Assembly: GCF_947503125.1 (NCBI RefSeq)
Contig: NZ_CANNCR010000008.1
Coordinates: 62,001-126,000 of the forward strand
Origin: an uncultured Metabacillus sp.
Lineage (GTDB): Bacteria > Bacillota > Bacilli > Bacillales > Bacillaceae
Length of the DNA: 64,000 nucleotides
Direction: 5' to 3'
Part shown: one piece after another, positions 28,494 through 37,450 of the stretch
Position numbering within the stretch: the stretch's first letter is position 1
Layout of the letters: the number at the start of each line of letters is the position of its first letter
Program-made: the position numbers and the translations under genes
The notes under the pieces: model-generated
What the model was told of the DNA's origin: nothing
The model's database searches: none
The model's input: only the letters and a program-made list of their open reading frames with translations

Positions 28494-28969
28494 TTGTTCA
28501 ACTCACTATTATCTTCTTGTTCATTATCCACTTTTTCTTGACATTTCACACATATTCCGTGAAATGTTAAGCGGTGATCTTTTATTTTAAATTTCCATTT
28601 ACTTTCAACTATTTCTTCTACGTCTTCAAGTAAGTCTTCTTCAATTTCAGCGACAGAACCACATTCAATGCATACTAAATGGTGATGAAAATGTGCTGCC
28701 CCTTCTTTACGAAGGTCGTATCTTGAAACGCCATCACCAAAGTTTATTTTATCGACAACTTTTAATTCGGTTAACAATTCCAATGTTCGATACACAGTTG
28801 CTAAGCCAATTTCGGGTGCTTTTTCTTTAACAAGAAGGTATACATCTTCAGCACTTAAATGATCTTCTTCATTTTCTAGCAGTACCCGAACAGTTGCTTC
28901 ACGCTGCGGTGTCAGCTTATAACTAGCAGAATGCAGCTGCTTCTTGATCCGATCAATGCGGTTTTCCAT
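28487..28969 (-). CDS. fur: Ferric uptake regulator
   Basis: Fur is the iron-responsive repressor of uptake and siderophore genes. A winged-helix DNA-binding domain fills residues 1-80 (SYKLTPQREATVRVLLEN to GLATVYRTLELL). The metal motif AAHFHHHLVCIECG and the second CVKC pair follow. I chose the ATG at 28969 (160 aa) with GGGAGGAAG upstream. PerR and Zur are possible alternatives in this family, but gene order (spoIIM-fur-yqzK-xerD) points to Fur. Confidence 0.92.
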   Translation of the reverse strand: MENRIDRIKKQLHSASYKLTPQREATVRVLLENEEDHLSAEDVYLLVKEKAPEIGLATVYRTLELLTELKVVDKINFGDGVSRYDLRKEGAAHFHHHLVCIECGSVAEIEEDLLEDVEEIVESKWKFKIKDHRLTFHGICVKCQEKVDNEQEDNSELNKV

Positions 28970-29088
28970 AAGTACTCTTCCTCCCTCGCCGCGTTCCCAA
29001 AACCTATTATATATCATCAGGAAGGAAAGTGTCCAACTAAAATGATTATAATCTAACAAAAAGAACTAATATCATCTAATAATCATTA

Positions 29089-29742
29089 TTATTTACTTAC
29101 AAACTCCACAATATTCTTCATTAAAAATGGTGATGCATATGCTTCAAAGCCTGAAGCTGCAATAGCCATCACTCCGATAAACAAAAAGACAATTACGTAT
29201 CTCATAAATAAGGTGAACGGCGCCTCTAAGCTGTTTGATTTTTTTACAAATAGCTGTTTTATGATCTTTAATGAAAATGCAATGGCAACAGAGCACATAA
29301 TGATAAACGCTGGAATGAGTAAGACATTTTGAGGCAGCACTGTGACAAATGATAATAAAAAGCCCTTTAATCCTAACTGGTTAACCAAAAAGCCGACTGT
29401 AAAGCCTACCACTATGCCTTTAATAAACAACATAACTAAGATCACTGGCAGACCGATGATGGATATACCTAAAATCCACATTAGTCCTAAGTATTTCAAG
29501 TTATGAAAAAAGCTCTGATGAAACATATCCGCTGAGCTTGCAACTTTTCCTTCAGCAACTTGTCCAAAAAAACGATTTAAATAGTAATATAAATCTTCCT
29601 TTTGACTTAAGTTCATACTATTAACAATGATCGCGCCAAATATAACCCCCATCAAAAATAGGACAAAAACAAACAGATAAATGGATGAATGTTCCTTAAG
29701 ATGCTGTTTCATCATTTCACTAACTGGCGGTTGTTTACGCAT
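29089..29742 (-). CDS. spoIIM: Stage II sporulation protein M
   Basis: SpoIIM is part of the SpoIID-SpoIIM-SpoIIP machine that thins septal peptidoglycan and drives engulfment of the forespore. It has a short basic N-terminus ([16 protein letters not shown]) and about five membrane helices across 217 aa, with no enzymatic motif. A sigma-E-like promoter lies 31 bases upstream. Confidence 0.96.
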   Translation of the reverse strand: MRKQPPVSEMMKQHLKEHSSIYLFVFVLFLMGVIFGAIIVNSMNLSQKEDLYYYLNRFFGQVAEGKVASSADMFHQSFFHNLKYLGLMWILGISIIGLPVILVMLFIKGIVVGFTVGFLVNQLGLKGFLLSFVTVLPQNVLLIPAFIIMCSVAIAFSLKIIKQLFVKKSNSLEAPFTLFMRYVIVFLFIGVMAIAASGFEAYASPFLMKNIVEFVSK

Positions 29743-29772
29743 AATTATTTCCTCCCGTCATTCACTTACTAG

Positions 29773-29800
29773 AGTATATGAGAGGATTGCTAATCTATGA
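29773..29800 (-). promoter_or_regulatory. Sigma-E promoter of spoIIM
   Basis: CATATACT (29780 to 29773) and TCATAGA (29800 to 29794) with 13 bases between. The same box pair and spacing are found before dacB. Known control of spoIIM is by sigma-E. Confidence 0.6.
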
Positions 29801-30036
29801 CTTAAAAAACTTAAAGAGGAGTTAGAATTGTTACTAGATTTCCCTTTTTATAAAAGTCCTTATGTACCAGTCTGTTGTTTTTCCTTAGAGGCGCTCAACT
29901 AAAGCTCAGCGCTATGCGTCTGCTTAGGTTCCTGTCTCCCCTGTCCCGTTGTTCAAAGAAGCAGCCTTAGCATACTTCCACACAAACTTATTTGTTTATT
30001 CAATCATAAGTTTTATCGTAGCTTTTGTAAAAACGA
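29801..30036. other. Intergenic stretch, no gene recognised
   Basis: No reading frame with a ribosome site is visible. The part at 29889-29911 has partly palindromic sequence (GCGCTCAACTAAAGCTCAGCGC), with a GC-richer segment to about 29980. It does not match the REP-like copies. Confidence 0.4.
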
Positions 30037-30090
30037 AAAGAAGCTGTCTCAGATGGGGGCATACCTTTTTGAGACAGCTTCTTCTTTTAA
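30037..30090. terminator. Terminator after the endoQ-like gene
   Basis: Long stem AGAAGCTGTCTCA/TGAGACAGCTTCT, with flanking A and T runs. It ends the minus-strand gene that stops at 30087 and overlaps its stop codon region. The inner stem repeats the GCTGTCTCA sequence of the ypuF-ribT terminator. Confidence 0.85.
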
Positions 30091-31250
30091 ATGCCAGTCA
30101 CTTTTCCATACGTTCCTCCGCCGCCTGAGTTCACTTGAAGTCGGCCTTCTCTTGCAGCTGCGATATAATCAGCAATTTTCTCCGTTACGACCTTTTGAAG
30201 TTCATGTTTAGGTACTTCGTGTAAAATATTCATCTCTGTTCCAAACATATCCTTTAACTTATCCAATGTTCTTGGACCAATGCCTGGAATAAATTGAAGC
30301 GGTACTTGATGAATATAGGGAGGACGTACTCTGCTACCTTTGATTCCCTCCGATAATTCTTTAAGCCGTTTTGAAACACCTTTTACAAACCGTGTACTGC
30401 CGCAGTTTTCGCATTCCTGTTGGCCATTCGGCTTTAAGCCGCATTTTTCACAGGTTGTTTCATAATATTTCCCTAAATAAGGATTTAAGCCGTAATTCGC
30501 TTGGATTCTCCTGCCACCTTCTTCAGCCAGCGCCTTTTTCAGCTCTAAAAAGCTTGGCTCCTCTAATAGGAGCTTTTGATATTCTCTTCCTATTTTCGGT
30601 AAGGAATGGGCGTCTGAATTTGTTAAAAAAGTATAGTGCTGAAGCTCATCAATTTGGTCTGCCATCATCGTATCTGAGCTTAAACCTAATTCAACCGCAT
30701 CAATTAAGCTGCCATCAAAAACTTCCTCTAACGACTTTACTACACCACTTCCATACAAGCTTTTATGCGGTGTAAAAATATGAGCAGGGATAAATAAACC
30801 CCCAAGGCTTTTTACAACCTTTTGTAATGTTATTCCTTTTTCATAGATCCTTTGTGAACTAAGGTTAATATTTGTCAACCTTTTGGAGAGCCAAGTAGAA
30901 AACTCCTCCATTTTTTCAAGTGACGGCATAAATGCCAAAACATGAATCGGCCCTTTGCAGGCTTCATCATAGATTTCAAGTTCAGTCCCGAGAATTAAAG
31001 TAGTATCCAAAAAGCGTATGCCACCGGTTTCTAATTCCATACATTCTCCGGTTTCGACAAGCTTTTTTAATGTAAGCAATACCTCTGGGACATGACAATC
31101 AATAATACCAACGATATCAATGCCTTTATGCTCGCTTGCTTCTACCAATATATTTTCCAATGTAAGGGAGCGAGATGCCGTTATTTTTACTGGCTTTCCT
31201 GAAGTCGTTTGACCAATATGAATATGTAAATCAGCAAAATAACTGTTCAT
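30087..31250 (-). CDS. Endonuclease Q family protein (PHP, zinc finger, HhH)
   Basis: EndoQ proteins cut DNA 5' to deaminated bases such as uracil and hypoxanthine. The 387-residue protein has an N-terminal PHP domain (YFADLHIHIG, then GIIDCHVPEV and LTNSDAHSLPKIGREY). A Cys4 zinc finger (CEKCG and CENCG, about 270-290) follows, and a C-terminal helix-hairpin-helix (FIPGIGPRTLDKL). This layout is the EndoQ/TIGR00375 pattern and the gene sits at the B. subtilis yqxK position. Activity has not been shown for this protein. Confidence 0.8.
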   Translation of the reverse strand: MNSYFADLHIHIGQTTSGKPVKITASRSLTLENILVEASEHKGIDIVGIIDCHVPEVLLTLKKLVETGECMELETGGIRFLDTTLILGTELEIYDEACKGPIHVLAFMPSLEKMEEFSTWLSKRLTNINLSSQRIYEKGITLQKVVKSLGGLFIPAHIFTPHKSLYGSGVVKSLEEVFDGSLIDAVELGLSSDTMMADQIDELQHYTFLTNSDAHSLPKIGREYQKLLLEEPSFLELKKALAEEGGRRIQANYGLNPYLGKYYETTCEKCGLKPNGQQECENCGSTRFVKGVSKRLKELSEGIKGSRVRPPYIHQVPLQFIPGIGPRTLDKLKDMFGTEMNILHEVPKHELQKVVTEKIADYIAAAREGRLQVNSGGGGTYGKVTGI

Positions 31251-31256
31251 TGTTTT

Positions 31257-31805
31257 TTAGCGGAGCGCCTGCTTAAGCTGCAAATATTGAACAGCATAGG
31301 CTGTTTTTGCATCATAAATGCGTTTGCTTTCGATCATTTCTTGCGCTTCCTCTAACGTCACCTCCAATACATCTAAAAATTCATCTTCATCTAATTCTGC
31401 AGCATTTGTTAGCTTTTCCAAATTCTCTGCAATAAATAAATGGACAAGCTCATCTGCAAAGCCCGGTGATACATAAAACGAAATGAGCGGCTTCAGATTA
31501 CTGCATGTATAGCCTGTTTCTTCCTCAAGCTCTCTTTTTGCCGTCGCTAGTGGCTGTTCACCTTTTTCAAGCTTACCTGCCGGGATCTCAACAAGTGTTC
31601 GTCCAAGCGGTTTACGAAATTGTTCAACCATTAAAATTTTATTTTCAGGCGTTATTGCGATAACCGCTACTGCTCCAGGATGTTTAACAATTTCACGGGT
31701 GCTTGTTTTTCCATTAGGCAATTCAACCTCTTCTAAATATACATCAATCACTCTTCCCTTAAAAATTTCCTTTGAGGAAAGAGTCGTTTCTTTTAAATGA
31801 TCCAT
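31257..31805 (-). CDS. nudF: ADP-ribose pyrophosphatase
   Basis: NudF hydrolyses ADP-ribose to AMP and ribose 5-phosphate. The Nudix box is intact: G-x5-E-x7-REUxEExGU is read from GKLEKGEQPLATAKRELEEETG (shown in part as AKRELEEETG). I chose the ATG at 31805 (182 aa) with AGGAGC upstream; a further 58 codons to 31979 lack a ribosome site and run over the divergent mciZ promoter. It ends 6 bp before the endoQ-like gene. Confidence 0.94.
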   Translation of the reverse strand: MDHLKETTLSSKEIFKGRVIDVYLEEVELPNGKTSTREIVKHPGAVAVIAITPENKILMVEQFRKPLGRTLVEIPAGKLEKGEQPLATAKRELEEETGYTCSNLKPLISFYVSPGFADELVHLFIAENLEKLTNAAELDEDEFLDVLEVTLEEAQEMIESKRIYDAKTAYAVQYLQLKQALR

Positions 31806-31820
31806 TATATCAGCTCCTGT

Positions 31821-31848
31821 TCTATAAGCCTTCCTACCTTCATACATT
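31821..31848 (+). promoter_or_regulatory. Candidate sigma-E promoter of mciZ
   Basis: The -10 box CATACATT at 31841-31848 is a full match to sigma-E CATACAnT. The -35 box TCTATAA at 31821-31827, 13 bases upstream, is weak. Confidence 0.5.
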
Positions 31849-31885
31849 CTATCATATCTTACCTGAAAGGAATGATTTTTTAAGC

Positions 31886-32035
31886 GTGAAAATCTATCGG
31901 TTAGATAACAGAATTGTCCTCGTTGGCAAGGCGTGGGAGATTCGAACAAAACTAAAGGAATATCGTGAGTCGTATACAACGGTTGTTGAATGGATGAAGG
32001 ATGAAAAGCTGTTTACTGAATCGAAACGACGATAA
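31886..32035 (+). CDS. mciZ: MciZ-like inhibitor of Z-ring formation
   Basis: MciZ is a mother-cell peptide made during sporulation that binds the FtsZ C-terminal domain and stops Z-ring assembly. From GTG at 31886, the 49-residue frame reads VKIYRLDNRIVLVGKAWEIR and goes on TKLKEYRESY. The VVLVGKAWEIRxKLKEY core is the hallmark of B. subtilis MciZ, and the site next to nudF is the same. The protein is about 9 residues longer at the C-terminus (EKLFTESKRR) than the B. subtilis one. The ribosome site (AAAGGA) is a little far from the GTG. Confidence 0.88.
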   Translation: MKIYRLDNRIVLVGKAWEIRTKLKEYRESYTTVVEWMKDEKLFTESKRR

Positions 32036-32105
32036 GTGTTATAAGTTGCTTTTTCACATTCTTTATACTACCCTCGAAAAGAAGATGTGTATAAGGAGTG
32101 ATTTG

Positions 32106-33014
32106 ATGCGAAAAAGACAACTTGGTCAATCTGATTTGTATGTAAGTGAAATAGGACTTGGCTGTATGTCGCTTGGGACGGAAGAAAAGCATGCGCTCTC
32201 ACTTATCGATAAAGCAATCGATCTGGGTATTAATTATTTTGATACAGCTGATTTATATGATGTTGGCAAAAATGAAGAGCTTGTTGGTAAAGCGATTAAG
32301 CATCGCCGAAATGATATCATCCTAGCAACAAAAGTCGGTAATCGCTGGAGGGAAGATCAATCAGGGTGGGATTGGGATCCTTCAAAAGCATACATAAAAG
32401 AAGCCGTTAAAAAGAGCCTGCAGCGTCTGCAAACTGATTTTATCGATCTATATCAGCTGCACGGCGGAACGATTGAAGACAATATTGATGAAACGATAGA
32501 GGCTTTTGAGGAATTAAAACAAGAAGGTATCATTCGTTATTATGGGATCTCCTCGATTCGACCCAATGTGATAAAAGAATACTTAGATAAATCCAGCATC
32601 GTTTCAATTATGATGCAATATAGCCTGTTAGATCGCCGCCCAGAGGAATGGTTTTCCATCATTAAAGATAAAGGTGTCAGCGTCATTGCCCGCGGGCCGC
32701 TCGCAAAAGGGCTGTTAACTGACAAACCCCTTAACCAAAAACTAAAAGGTAAGGGATATCTTTCTTATACAAATGAAGAACTAAAGGCTTTTTTAATAAA
32801 GCTAGAAAACATTGATCCTTCACATAGTATGACCGAGCTTGCCTTACAGTATTGTCTTTACCAAGACGTCATTGGCGCGGTTATCCCTGGTGCAAGTAAA
32901 ATCCAGCAGTTAATTGAAAATGTAGAAGCAGGGAGTTCAGAACGACTATCTGCTCAAATGTATGATAAGTTGCAACAGATAGCAAAGCCGGGTCAATATG
33001 AACAGCATCGTTAA
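32106..33014 (+). CDS. yqkF: Aldo/keto reductase YqkF
   Basis: This NADPH-dependent oxidoreductase has a TIM-barrel fold. The catalytic set is Asp and Tyr in YFDTADLYDVGKNE, Lys in ILATKVGN, and His in LYQLHGG. The C-terminal cofactor-binding IPGASK is present. Length is 302 aa from the ATG at 32106, seven bases after AAGGAG. Its substrate is not known. It is followed by a shared terminator with yqkE. Confidence 0.92.
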   Translation: MRKRQLGQSDLYVSEIGLGCMSLGTEEKHALSLIDKAIDLGINYFDTADLYDVGKNEELVGKAIKHRRNDIILATKVGNRWREDQSGWDWDPSKAYIKEAVKKSLQRLQTDFIDLYQLHGGTIEDNIDETIEAFEELKQEGIIRYYGISSIRPNVIKEYLDKSSIVSIMMQYSLLDRRPEEWFSIIKDKGVSVIARGPLAKGLLTDKPLNQKLKGKGYLSYTNEELKAFLIKLENIDPSHSMTELALQYCLYQDVIGAVIPGASKIQQLIENVEAGSSERLSAQMYDKLQQIAKPGQYEQHR

Positions 33015-33035
33015 GAATAAACGCTCTAAAATCTT

Positions 33036-33066
33036 AAAACCGGGACCTGCTTGGTGTCCCGGTTTT
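33036..33066. terminator. Bidirectional terminator between yqkF and yqkE
   Basis: AAAACCGGGAC/GTCCCGGTTTT perfect 11-bp stem with a 9-base loop. It serves both convergent genes and reaches the yqkE stop codon. Confidence 0.9.
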
Positions 33067-33298
33067 ATTTAAAGTCCTTCCACGATAAAGAACTGTCATT
33101 TAAAAGCTCCTCAAAGCTTTTATTTTTCTCTCTTTGTTTTCGTTCTTCTATTTTTTTACGTTCGAGAGCTGCTTCCCTTTCCTCTTGCTCTTTTGTTAAG
33201 CCTTTTTTTACAGCCTTTAATTGCTCGACTAAGTCGCGGTTTAAATGATCAGATACAAAAACGGTTTGATCATCCTTTTTCTTATTAGACTTTTTCAT
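33065..33298 (-). CDS. yqkE: DUF3886 protein YqkE
   Basis: This is a 77-residue, highly charged, mostly coiled-coil protein (KGLTKEQEEREAALERKKIE onwards) of the DUF3886 family. I chose the ATG at 33298, seven bases after GAGGAGG. The function is not known. It is conserved in the yqk cluster. Confidence 0.85.
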   Translation of the reverse strand: MKKSNKKKDDQTVFVSDHLNRDLVEQLKAVKKGLTKEQEEREAALERKKIEERKQREKNKSFEELLNDSSLSWKDFK

Positions 33299-33446
33299 CC
33301 AAGTGCCTCCTCTTCCCTCTCTCATACAAAGTATAAGAAAGTTTTCTACCATTTTAAAGGATTTACACTTAAAAATTAATTAAATCTCCACCTGCATATT
33401 TTTTCCCTTCTACAGACATTTTAAAAGATAGAAAGGAGCGATTTAA

Positions 33447-33566
33447 ATGGCAAACCAACGTGGACAAAAAGGTAAACCCAATGCAGATACATCAAAAAAG
33501 ATGATGGCTGCTGAAGAAGTAGATAAAGCCATACACCCAACTAAAAGACAAAATTCACCGCAATAA
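33447..33566 (+). CDS. Unknown 39-residue hydrophilic protein
   Basis: A frame with an AAAGGAG ribosome site 8 bases before the ATG encodes MANQRGQKGKPNADTSKKMM then AAEEVDKAIHPTKRQNSPQ. It is basic, hydrophilic, with no membrane segment or cysteine. It has a clear terminator downstream (33601-33633). The make-up (Gln/Lys/Asn-rich, short) is like the small spore proteins of bacilli, but I do not recognise the family. Confidence 0.6.
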   Translation: MANQRGQKGKPNADTSKKMMAAEEVDKAIHPTKRQNSPQ

Positions 33567-33600
33567 TCATAAGTATTTAAAACCAGCCTTTTCTCTTACT

Positions 33601-33633
33601 AAAAGCAGTCGATTCTTGAATCACTGCTTTTTT
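33601..33633 (+). terminator. Terminator of the small 39-residue gene
   Basis: AAAGCAGTCGATTC/GAATCACTGCTTT stem (one mismatch) with a 3-base loop, then TTTTT on the plus strand. Confidence 0.8.
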
Positions 33634-33734
33634 AACTTTTTAATATCAGTTCTAGACTTAACACTCCCTTTGTTATAATGAAGTGAGATCAGATAGATCT
33701 AAAAAGGTATTACTTTAAAATAAAGGAGTTGCCT

Positions 33735-34639
33735 ATGAAAAAAGTAGTTATTGGACTGTTCATCATCCTCTCATATATTTTTATTGTCGGCTTTTTCTTT
33801 ACGAATAAAATGATGTACATAAAAAAGAAGACAGATAAAGAAATCATTGATCGAGAAACGATGCTTGAGCTTTTTAATCAAGAAGAGTTTGATGCGTTAG
33901 AAAAAAAAGATTTCTCCATTCCATCCCGGTTTGGGTATACAATTAAAGGTTCGCTTATTGAACTTCATGAAACGAATCGTTATATCATTTTATGCCACGG
34001 AGTTACCGTCAATCGCCTTAATTCAGTGAAATACATGAATTTATTTTTACAAAAAGGCTGGAATGTATTGATCTACGACCATCGCAGGCATGGCGAAAGC
34101 GGCGGGAAAACTACAAGCTATGGCCATTATGAAAAATTTGATCTTCAATCGGTTGTCCACTGGTTAAAGCAAGAGGCCTGCGACTCCATTGTTTTAGGTA
34201 TTCACGGTGAATCAATGGGCGCTGTAACAACATTACTTTATGCTGGTATGGTGGAAGATGGCGCAGATTTTTATATTGCTGATTGTCCTTTTTCAGAGCT
34301 TGAAGCACAGCTGCTTTACCGGCTAAAAGCTGAATTTAAAGTTCCCAGCTTCCTAGTGATGCCAATCGCAAGCCTTTTGTTCAGCTCCGTGACCGCTATT
34401 CGCTTAAAGATGTGTCGCCAATCAATTCGGTAGCAAATATTAAGAGTCCTGTACTCTTTATCCATAGTAAGGATGACGATTATATCCCTTCTGAAATGAC
34501 TCAACAGCTTTATGAGAAAAAGAAGGGGGCAAAAAAGCTTTATTTAGCTGAAAAGGGGTCACATGCGATGTCCTATGCTGAGAATCGCGAGGAATATTCC
34601 AACGTCATTGATGATTTTTTCGATGAAATTGGGTTATAA
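33735..34639 (+). pseudogene. yqkD: Alpha/beta hydrolase YqkD, interrupted by a frameshift
   Basis: YqkD is a membrane-anchored serine hydrolase of unknown substrate. From the ATG at 33735, an N-terminal anchor (residues 3-24) and the hydrolase core up to the nucleophile elbow GIHGESMGA are intact. The frame then shifts near 34375-34378: the first frame ends SSVTAIRLKMCRQSIR, while frame +2 continues PFVQLRDRYSLKDVSPINSV to the stop at 34639, with the acid (SKDDDYIP) and His (KGSHAMSY). A T4 run where T5 would restore the frame makes a single-base deletion or a sequencing error likely. Total length is normal if repaired (about 301 aa). Confidence 0.85.
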
Positions 34640-34646
34640 ATAGTAA

Positions 34647-34677
34647 AAAGGCTGCCCTGTTAGTAGGTGCAGCCTTA
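34647..34677. terminator. Terminator between yqkD and yqkC
   Basis: AAGGCTGC/GCAGCCTT stem with a loop of about 13 bases between two convergent genes. A/T-rich tails are on both sides. Confidence 0.7.
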
Positions 34678-34681
34678 CATT

Positions 34682-34924
34682 TTATCCCAGCACATCTGAA
34701 ATATTCTCCATATTATTCTCCATCCACTGAATCGCTTCATCAATGGTTGGGAATTCCTGTGCTTCAAACGTCATCTCATCTTGAAGCAGCCATACATCCT
34801 TTGTTTCATCATGAAATCCGCCGATTGACCAATGAAGAAGACTGTATGGATGATTATCATTTAAAAAAGATACCCATGTCTTATTTAAGGCAACATTTTT
34901 TATCGATTTTAACCGATCCTTCAC
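34682..34924 (-). CDS. yqkC: DUF2552 protein YqkC
   Basis: This soluble 80-residue protein is acidic, with a Trp-rich core ([20 protein letters not shown]) and no known catalytic motif. It belongs to the DUF2552 family of Bacillaceae. It lies 12 bp downstream of yqkB, which suggests joint expression. Function unknown. Confidence 0.85.
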   Translation of the reverse strand: MKDRLKSIKNVALNKTWVSFLNDNHPYSLLHWSIGGFHDETKDVWLLQDEMTFEAQEFPTIDEAIQWMENNMENISDVLG

Positions 34925-34936
34925 CTAAATCTCCCC

Positions 34937-35260
34937 TCACTTTACTAGTAAACTCATACGCGGATTTAATATTTGGGAAGGGCTTTTTAACATATAACAA
35001 TTGGCTGTTTTGTTAAAGGTAATGGTGAGCTCTTCATCTAAAAAGACCATTTTTGTTTTTTCAACATATAATGGTACATCATTTGTTGCAAGCTCAACAT
35101 CATCATCATCAAGCTCATCCACAAGCCATAAGGATGTCACACCGCTCATTACACATCCGCAGCCTTCTGTATCATATTTTACTTTTAACACCTTATCTTT
35201 ATTTTCTTTTAGTTTAGGTGATAATTGCTCAAGTGCTTCCTTTGTAAATGTTAACTTCAT
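34937..35260 (-). CDS. yqkB: Iron-sulfur cluster assembly-like protein YqkB
   Basis: A HesB/IscA-related fold of 107 aa. The Gly-Cys-Gly-Cys pattern is seen in YDTEGCGCVMSGV, but the usual C-terminal Cys pair of IscA is not, since only NCYML is present. It may therefore bind iron differently or be a scaffold variant. It is conserved next to yqkC. Confidence 0.85.
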   Translation of the reverse strand: MKLTFTKEALEQLSPKLKENKDKVLKVKYDTEGCGCVMSGVTSLWLVDELDDDDVELATNDVPLYVEKTKMVFLDEELTITFNKTANCYMLKSPSQILNPRMSLLVK

Positions 35261-35315
35261 GATTGTACTCCTTCTCTCTGCTTTAATCCCATTTTACCAT
35301 AGCTAGTTGCGCTTC

Positions 35316-36749
35316 TCACCTTTTTTGGAAGGAGCTTGAATTGCTTTCTCCCATTCCTTCTCTTATGTTAAATGGAAGAGTGATCGAGAATGACGTTCCC
35401 TTATTTAGCGTACTTTTTACCTTTATGTCTCCCTCTAATACGACAACAAGCTGCTTGACTATAGATAAGCCTAAACCTGTACTGCCGAGCCTGTCCGAAC
35501 GGGATTTATCTGCCTTATAAAATCTCTCAAAAATATACGGGAGATCATGTTCTGATATACCTATTCCTGTATCTTCTATTACGAGATTCACTTTCTTTTT
35601 ACCTGCATTGCCAGCGATTTTCACTTCGCCATTAACCCTGTTATAACGAATAGCATTTTCTACTAAATTCATCAAAATTTGTTCTAGACGGACTGCATCT
35701 GTATAAATAAAAGGGATGTTGGCATCTAGTTCTTTCAGGAGGCGCAATTTCTTCTTTTTAGCTTTTAATGCAACTTTTGTCAAACAATTTCCAATCAAAT
35801 CATAAAGATTAACCCAAGTAAAGTGAAGGTCTAATTGTCCTCCTTCGATTTTGGATAGCTCAAACAAATCAGCGACCAAAGCATTTAATTGATTCACTTC
35901 ATCCAAAATAATGGATAAATAAAGCTCCTTCTCTTTTTCATTTTTATACAATTTATCATGAATCACCTGTGTATAACCTTTTATATAAGAAATAGGTGTT
36001 CGCAAATCATGGGAGATATTAGCGAAAAATTCTGTTTGCCTATTTCGATATCCTTCTAGCTCATGACCTAGATCATTGATCGCTGCTGCCAATGAACCTA
36101 CCTCATCATTTGACGTAATGGATACTTTTCTATAAAACTTACCTTTCGCTACATCCCGCGTTACTTTTTCCATTTGCAATAAAGGTGAAGCAAGCTTTTT
36201 CGAGGCAATATAGGTAAAGGCCAATGCCATACAAAGGGCACCCAGCAATGTGGCCAACAGCAAAAGCTCAATATGATGGATCGTCTGTTTAATTTGTTCC
36301 GCCTTAGAAAAGACCAATATTGCCCCGTTTACCTTGTCATCTATTTGCAACGGCTTCCCGGTAGCGAGATAGTTCTTTTGATTATAGGGGTTAAAATAAT
36401 CTAGTTTTACTGCCTTCCCTGAATAAACTGATACGGGCAAATCTCCAGAAATTTGAGTTCTTTTAGGCAAAATGGTATCGTTGGACGTGTATAAAACCTT
36501 GCCATCCCGGTCAATAATGCAAATTTCTGTTTTGGTTAATCGTGCTACGGTTTTCAATGAATCAATATCTTTTAAGTCTGTTAAGGTGTGGGAATATTGG
36601 TAGGCTAATTGATCGATTTGGTGGCGTGCTTCACTAAAATAGAATCTAGCAAAAAGCTGATCGATCGTATATGTCAATGGTAAAATGACACACATTAGGA
36701 TAATAAATATGGTGCCTCCGAGCTTAAAAACAATGCTGTTCCATTTCAT
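35316..36749 (-). CDS. Two-component sensor histidine kinase
   Basis: This membrane kinase of 477 aa has two transmembrane helices (about 10-30 and 165-190) around an extracytoplasmic sensor of about 130 residues. A HAMP domain follows, then HisKA with the phospho-acceptor His in ANISHDLRTPISYIKGYTQ. The HATPase motifs are N (LMNLVENAIRYN), G1 (EDTGIGIS), F (FERFYKADKS) and G2 (STGLGLSIVKQL). The ATG overlaps the response-regulator stop by four bases, so kinase and regulator are coupled. The signal is not known. I do not recognise a named B. subtilis pair. Confidence 0.93.
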   Translation of the reverse strand: MKWNSIVFKLGGTIFIILMCVILPLTYTIDQLFARFYFSEARHQIDQLAYQYSHTLTDLKDIDSLKTVARLTKTEICIIDRDGKVLYTSNDTILPKRTQISGDLPVSVYSGKAVKLDYFNPYNQKNYLATGKPLQIDDKVNGAILVFSKAEQIKQTIHHIELLLLATLLGALCMALAFTYIASKKLASPLLQMEKVTRDVAKGKFYRKVSITSNDEVGSLAAAINDLGHELEGYRNRQTEFFANISHDLRTPISYIKGYTQVIHDKLYKNEKEKELYLSIILDEVNQLNALVADLFELSKIEGGQLDLHFTWVNLYDLIGNCLTKVALKAKKKKLRLLKELDANIPFIYTDAVRLEQILMNLVENAIRYNRVNGEVKIAGNAGKKKVNLVIEDTGIGISEHDLPYIFERFYKADKSRSDRLGSTGLGLSIVKQLVVVLEGDIKVKSTLNKGTSFSITLPFNIREGMGESNSSSFQKR

Positions 36750-37450
36750 ACGTTTCCATCCGACTGATTCAACTTATAGCCCACACCCCAAATAGTTTCA
36801 ATGGGATTATATGCAGGTACTTTTTCCTTCACCTTAATTCGGATATTCTTAATATGAGAATCAACGGCCCGATGATCTCTTGTATCCTTCATTCCCCAGA
36901 TAACATCGAGCAATAAATCTCTAGTAAAAACCCGTTGAGGCTGATTCGCCAATAGATGAAGCAAATCATATTCCTTAGGGGTTAAATTTAACTTCTCACC
37001 TTTAACTAGGATCGTTCTGCTCTCTGTTTCTATCTTCATTAGTTGATTTCCGATCATGACCACCTTTTGCTTATGAGGATCACCATTCATATCAGAACGC
37101 CTTAACAAAGCCTTGATTCGAGCAATCAGCTCCTCAGGCTCAAAAGGTTTCCCTAAATAATCATCTGCCCCGATATCTAATCCGTAAATTTTATCTTTTA
37201 ACTCGTTTCTCGCTGTTAGCATAAGGATAGGTGTTTCCTTTTCTTTTCTAATCTCTTTGCAAATCTGCCACCCATTAATCTTTGGGAGCATGATGTCTAA
37301 TATGATTATATGGAATTCTGCAGATGTGAGGATAGCTAATGCCTGCTTTCCGTCCTCTGCCTCTATTACCTCATATTCTTTTTCCAGGTAAATTTTTAAT
37401 AAGTTTCTCATATTCCATTCATCATCAACCAGCAATATTCTCTTCTTCAT
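36746..37450 (-). CDS. OmpR-family response regulator
   Basis: The receiver domain has the acidic pocket DDEW at residues 9-12, the phospho-Asp in IIILDIMLP, Thr in LMLTARNE and Lys in YLGKPFEP. The C-terminal winged helix (LTPKEYDLLHLLANQPQRVFTRDLLLDVIWG) binds DNA. Length is 234 aa. It is the upstream gene of the pair and is divergent from the SulP remnant, so that transporter may once have been its target. Confidence 0.94.
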   Translation of the reverse strand: MKKRILLVDDEWNMRNLLKIYLEKEYEVIEAEDGKQALAILTSAEFHIIILDIMLPKINGWQICKEIRKEKETPILMLTARNELKDKIYGLDIGADDYLGKPFEPEELIARIKALLRRSDMNGDPHKQKVVMIGNQLMKIETESRTILVKGEKLNLTPKEYDLLHLLANQPQRVFTRDLLLDVIWGMKDTRDHRAVDSHIKNIRIKVKEKVPAYNPIETIWGVGYKLNQSDGNV

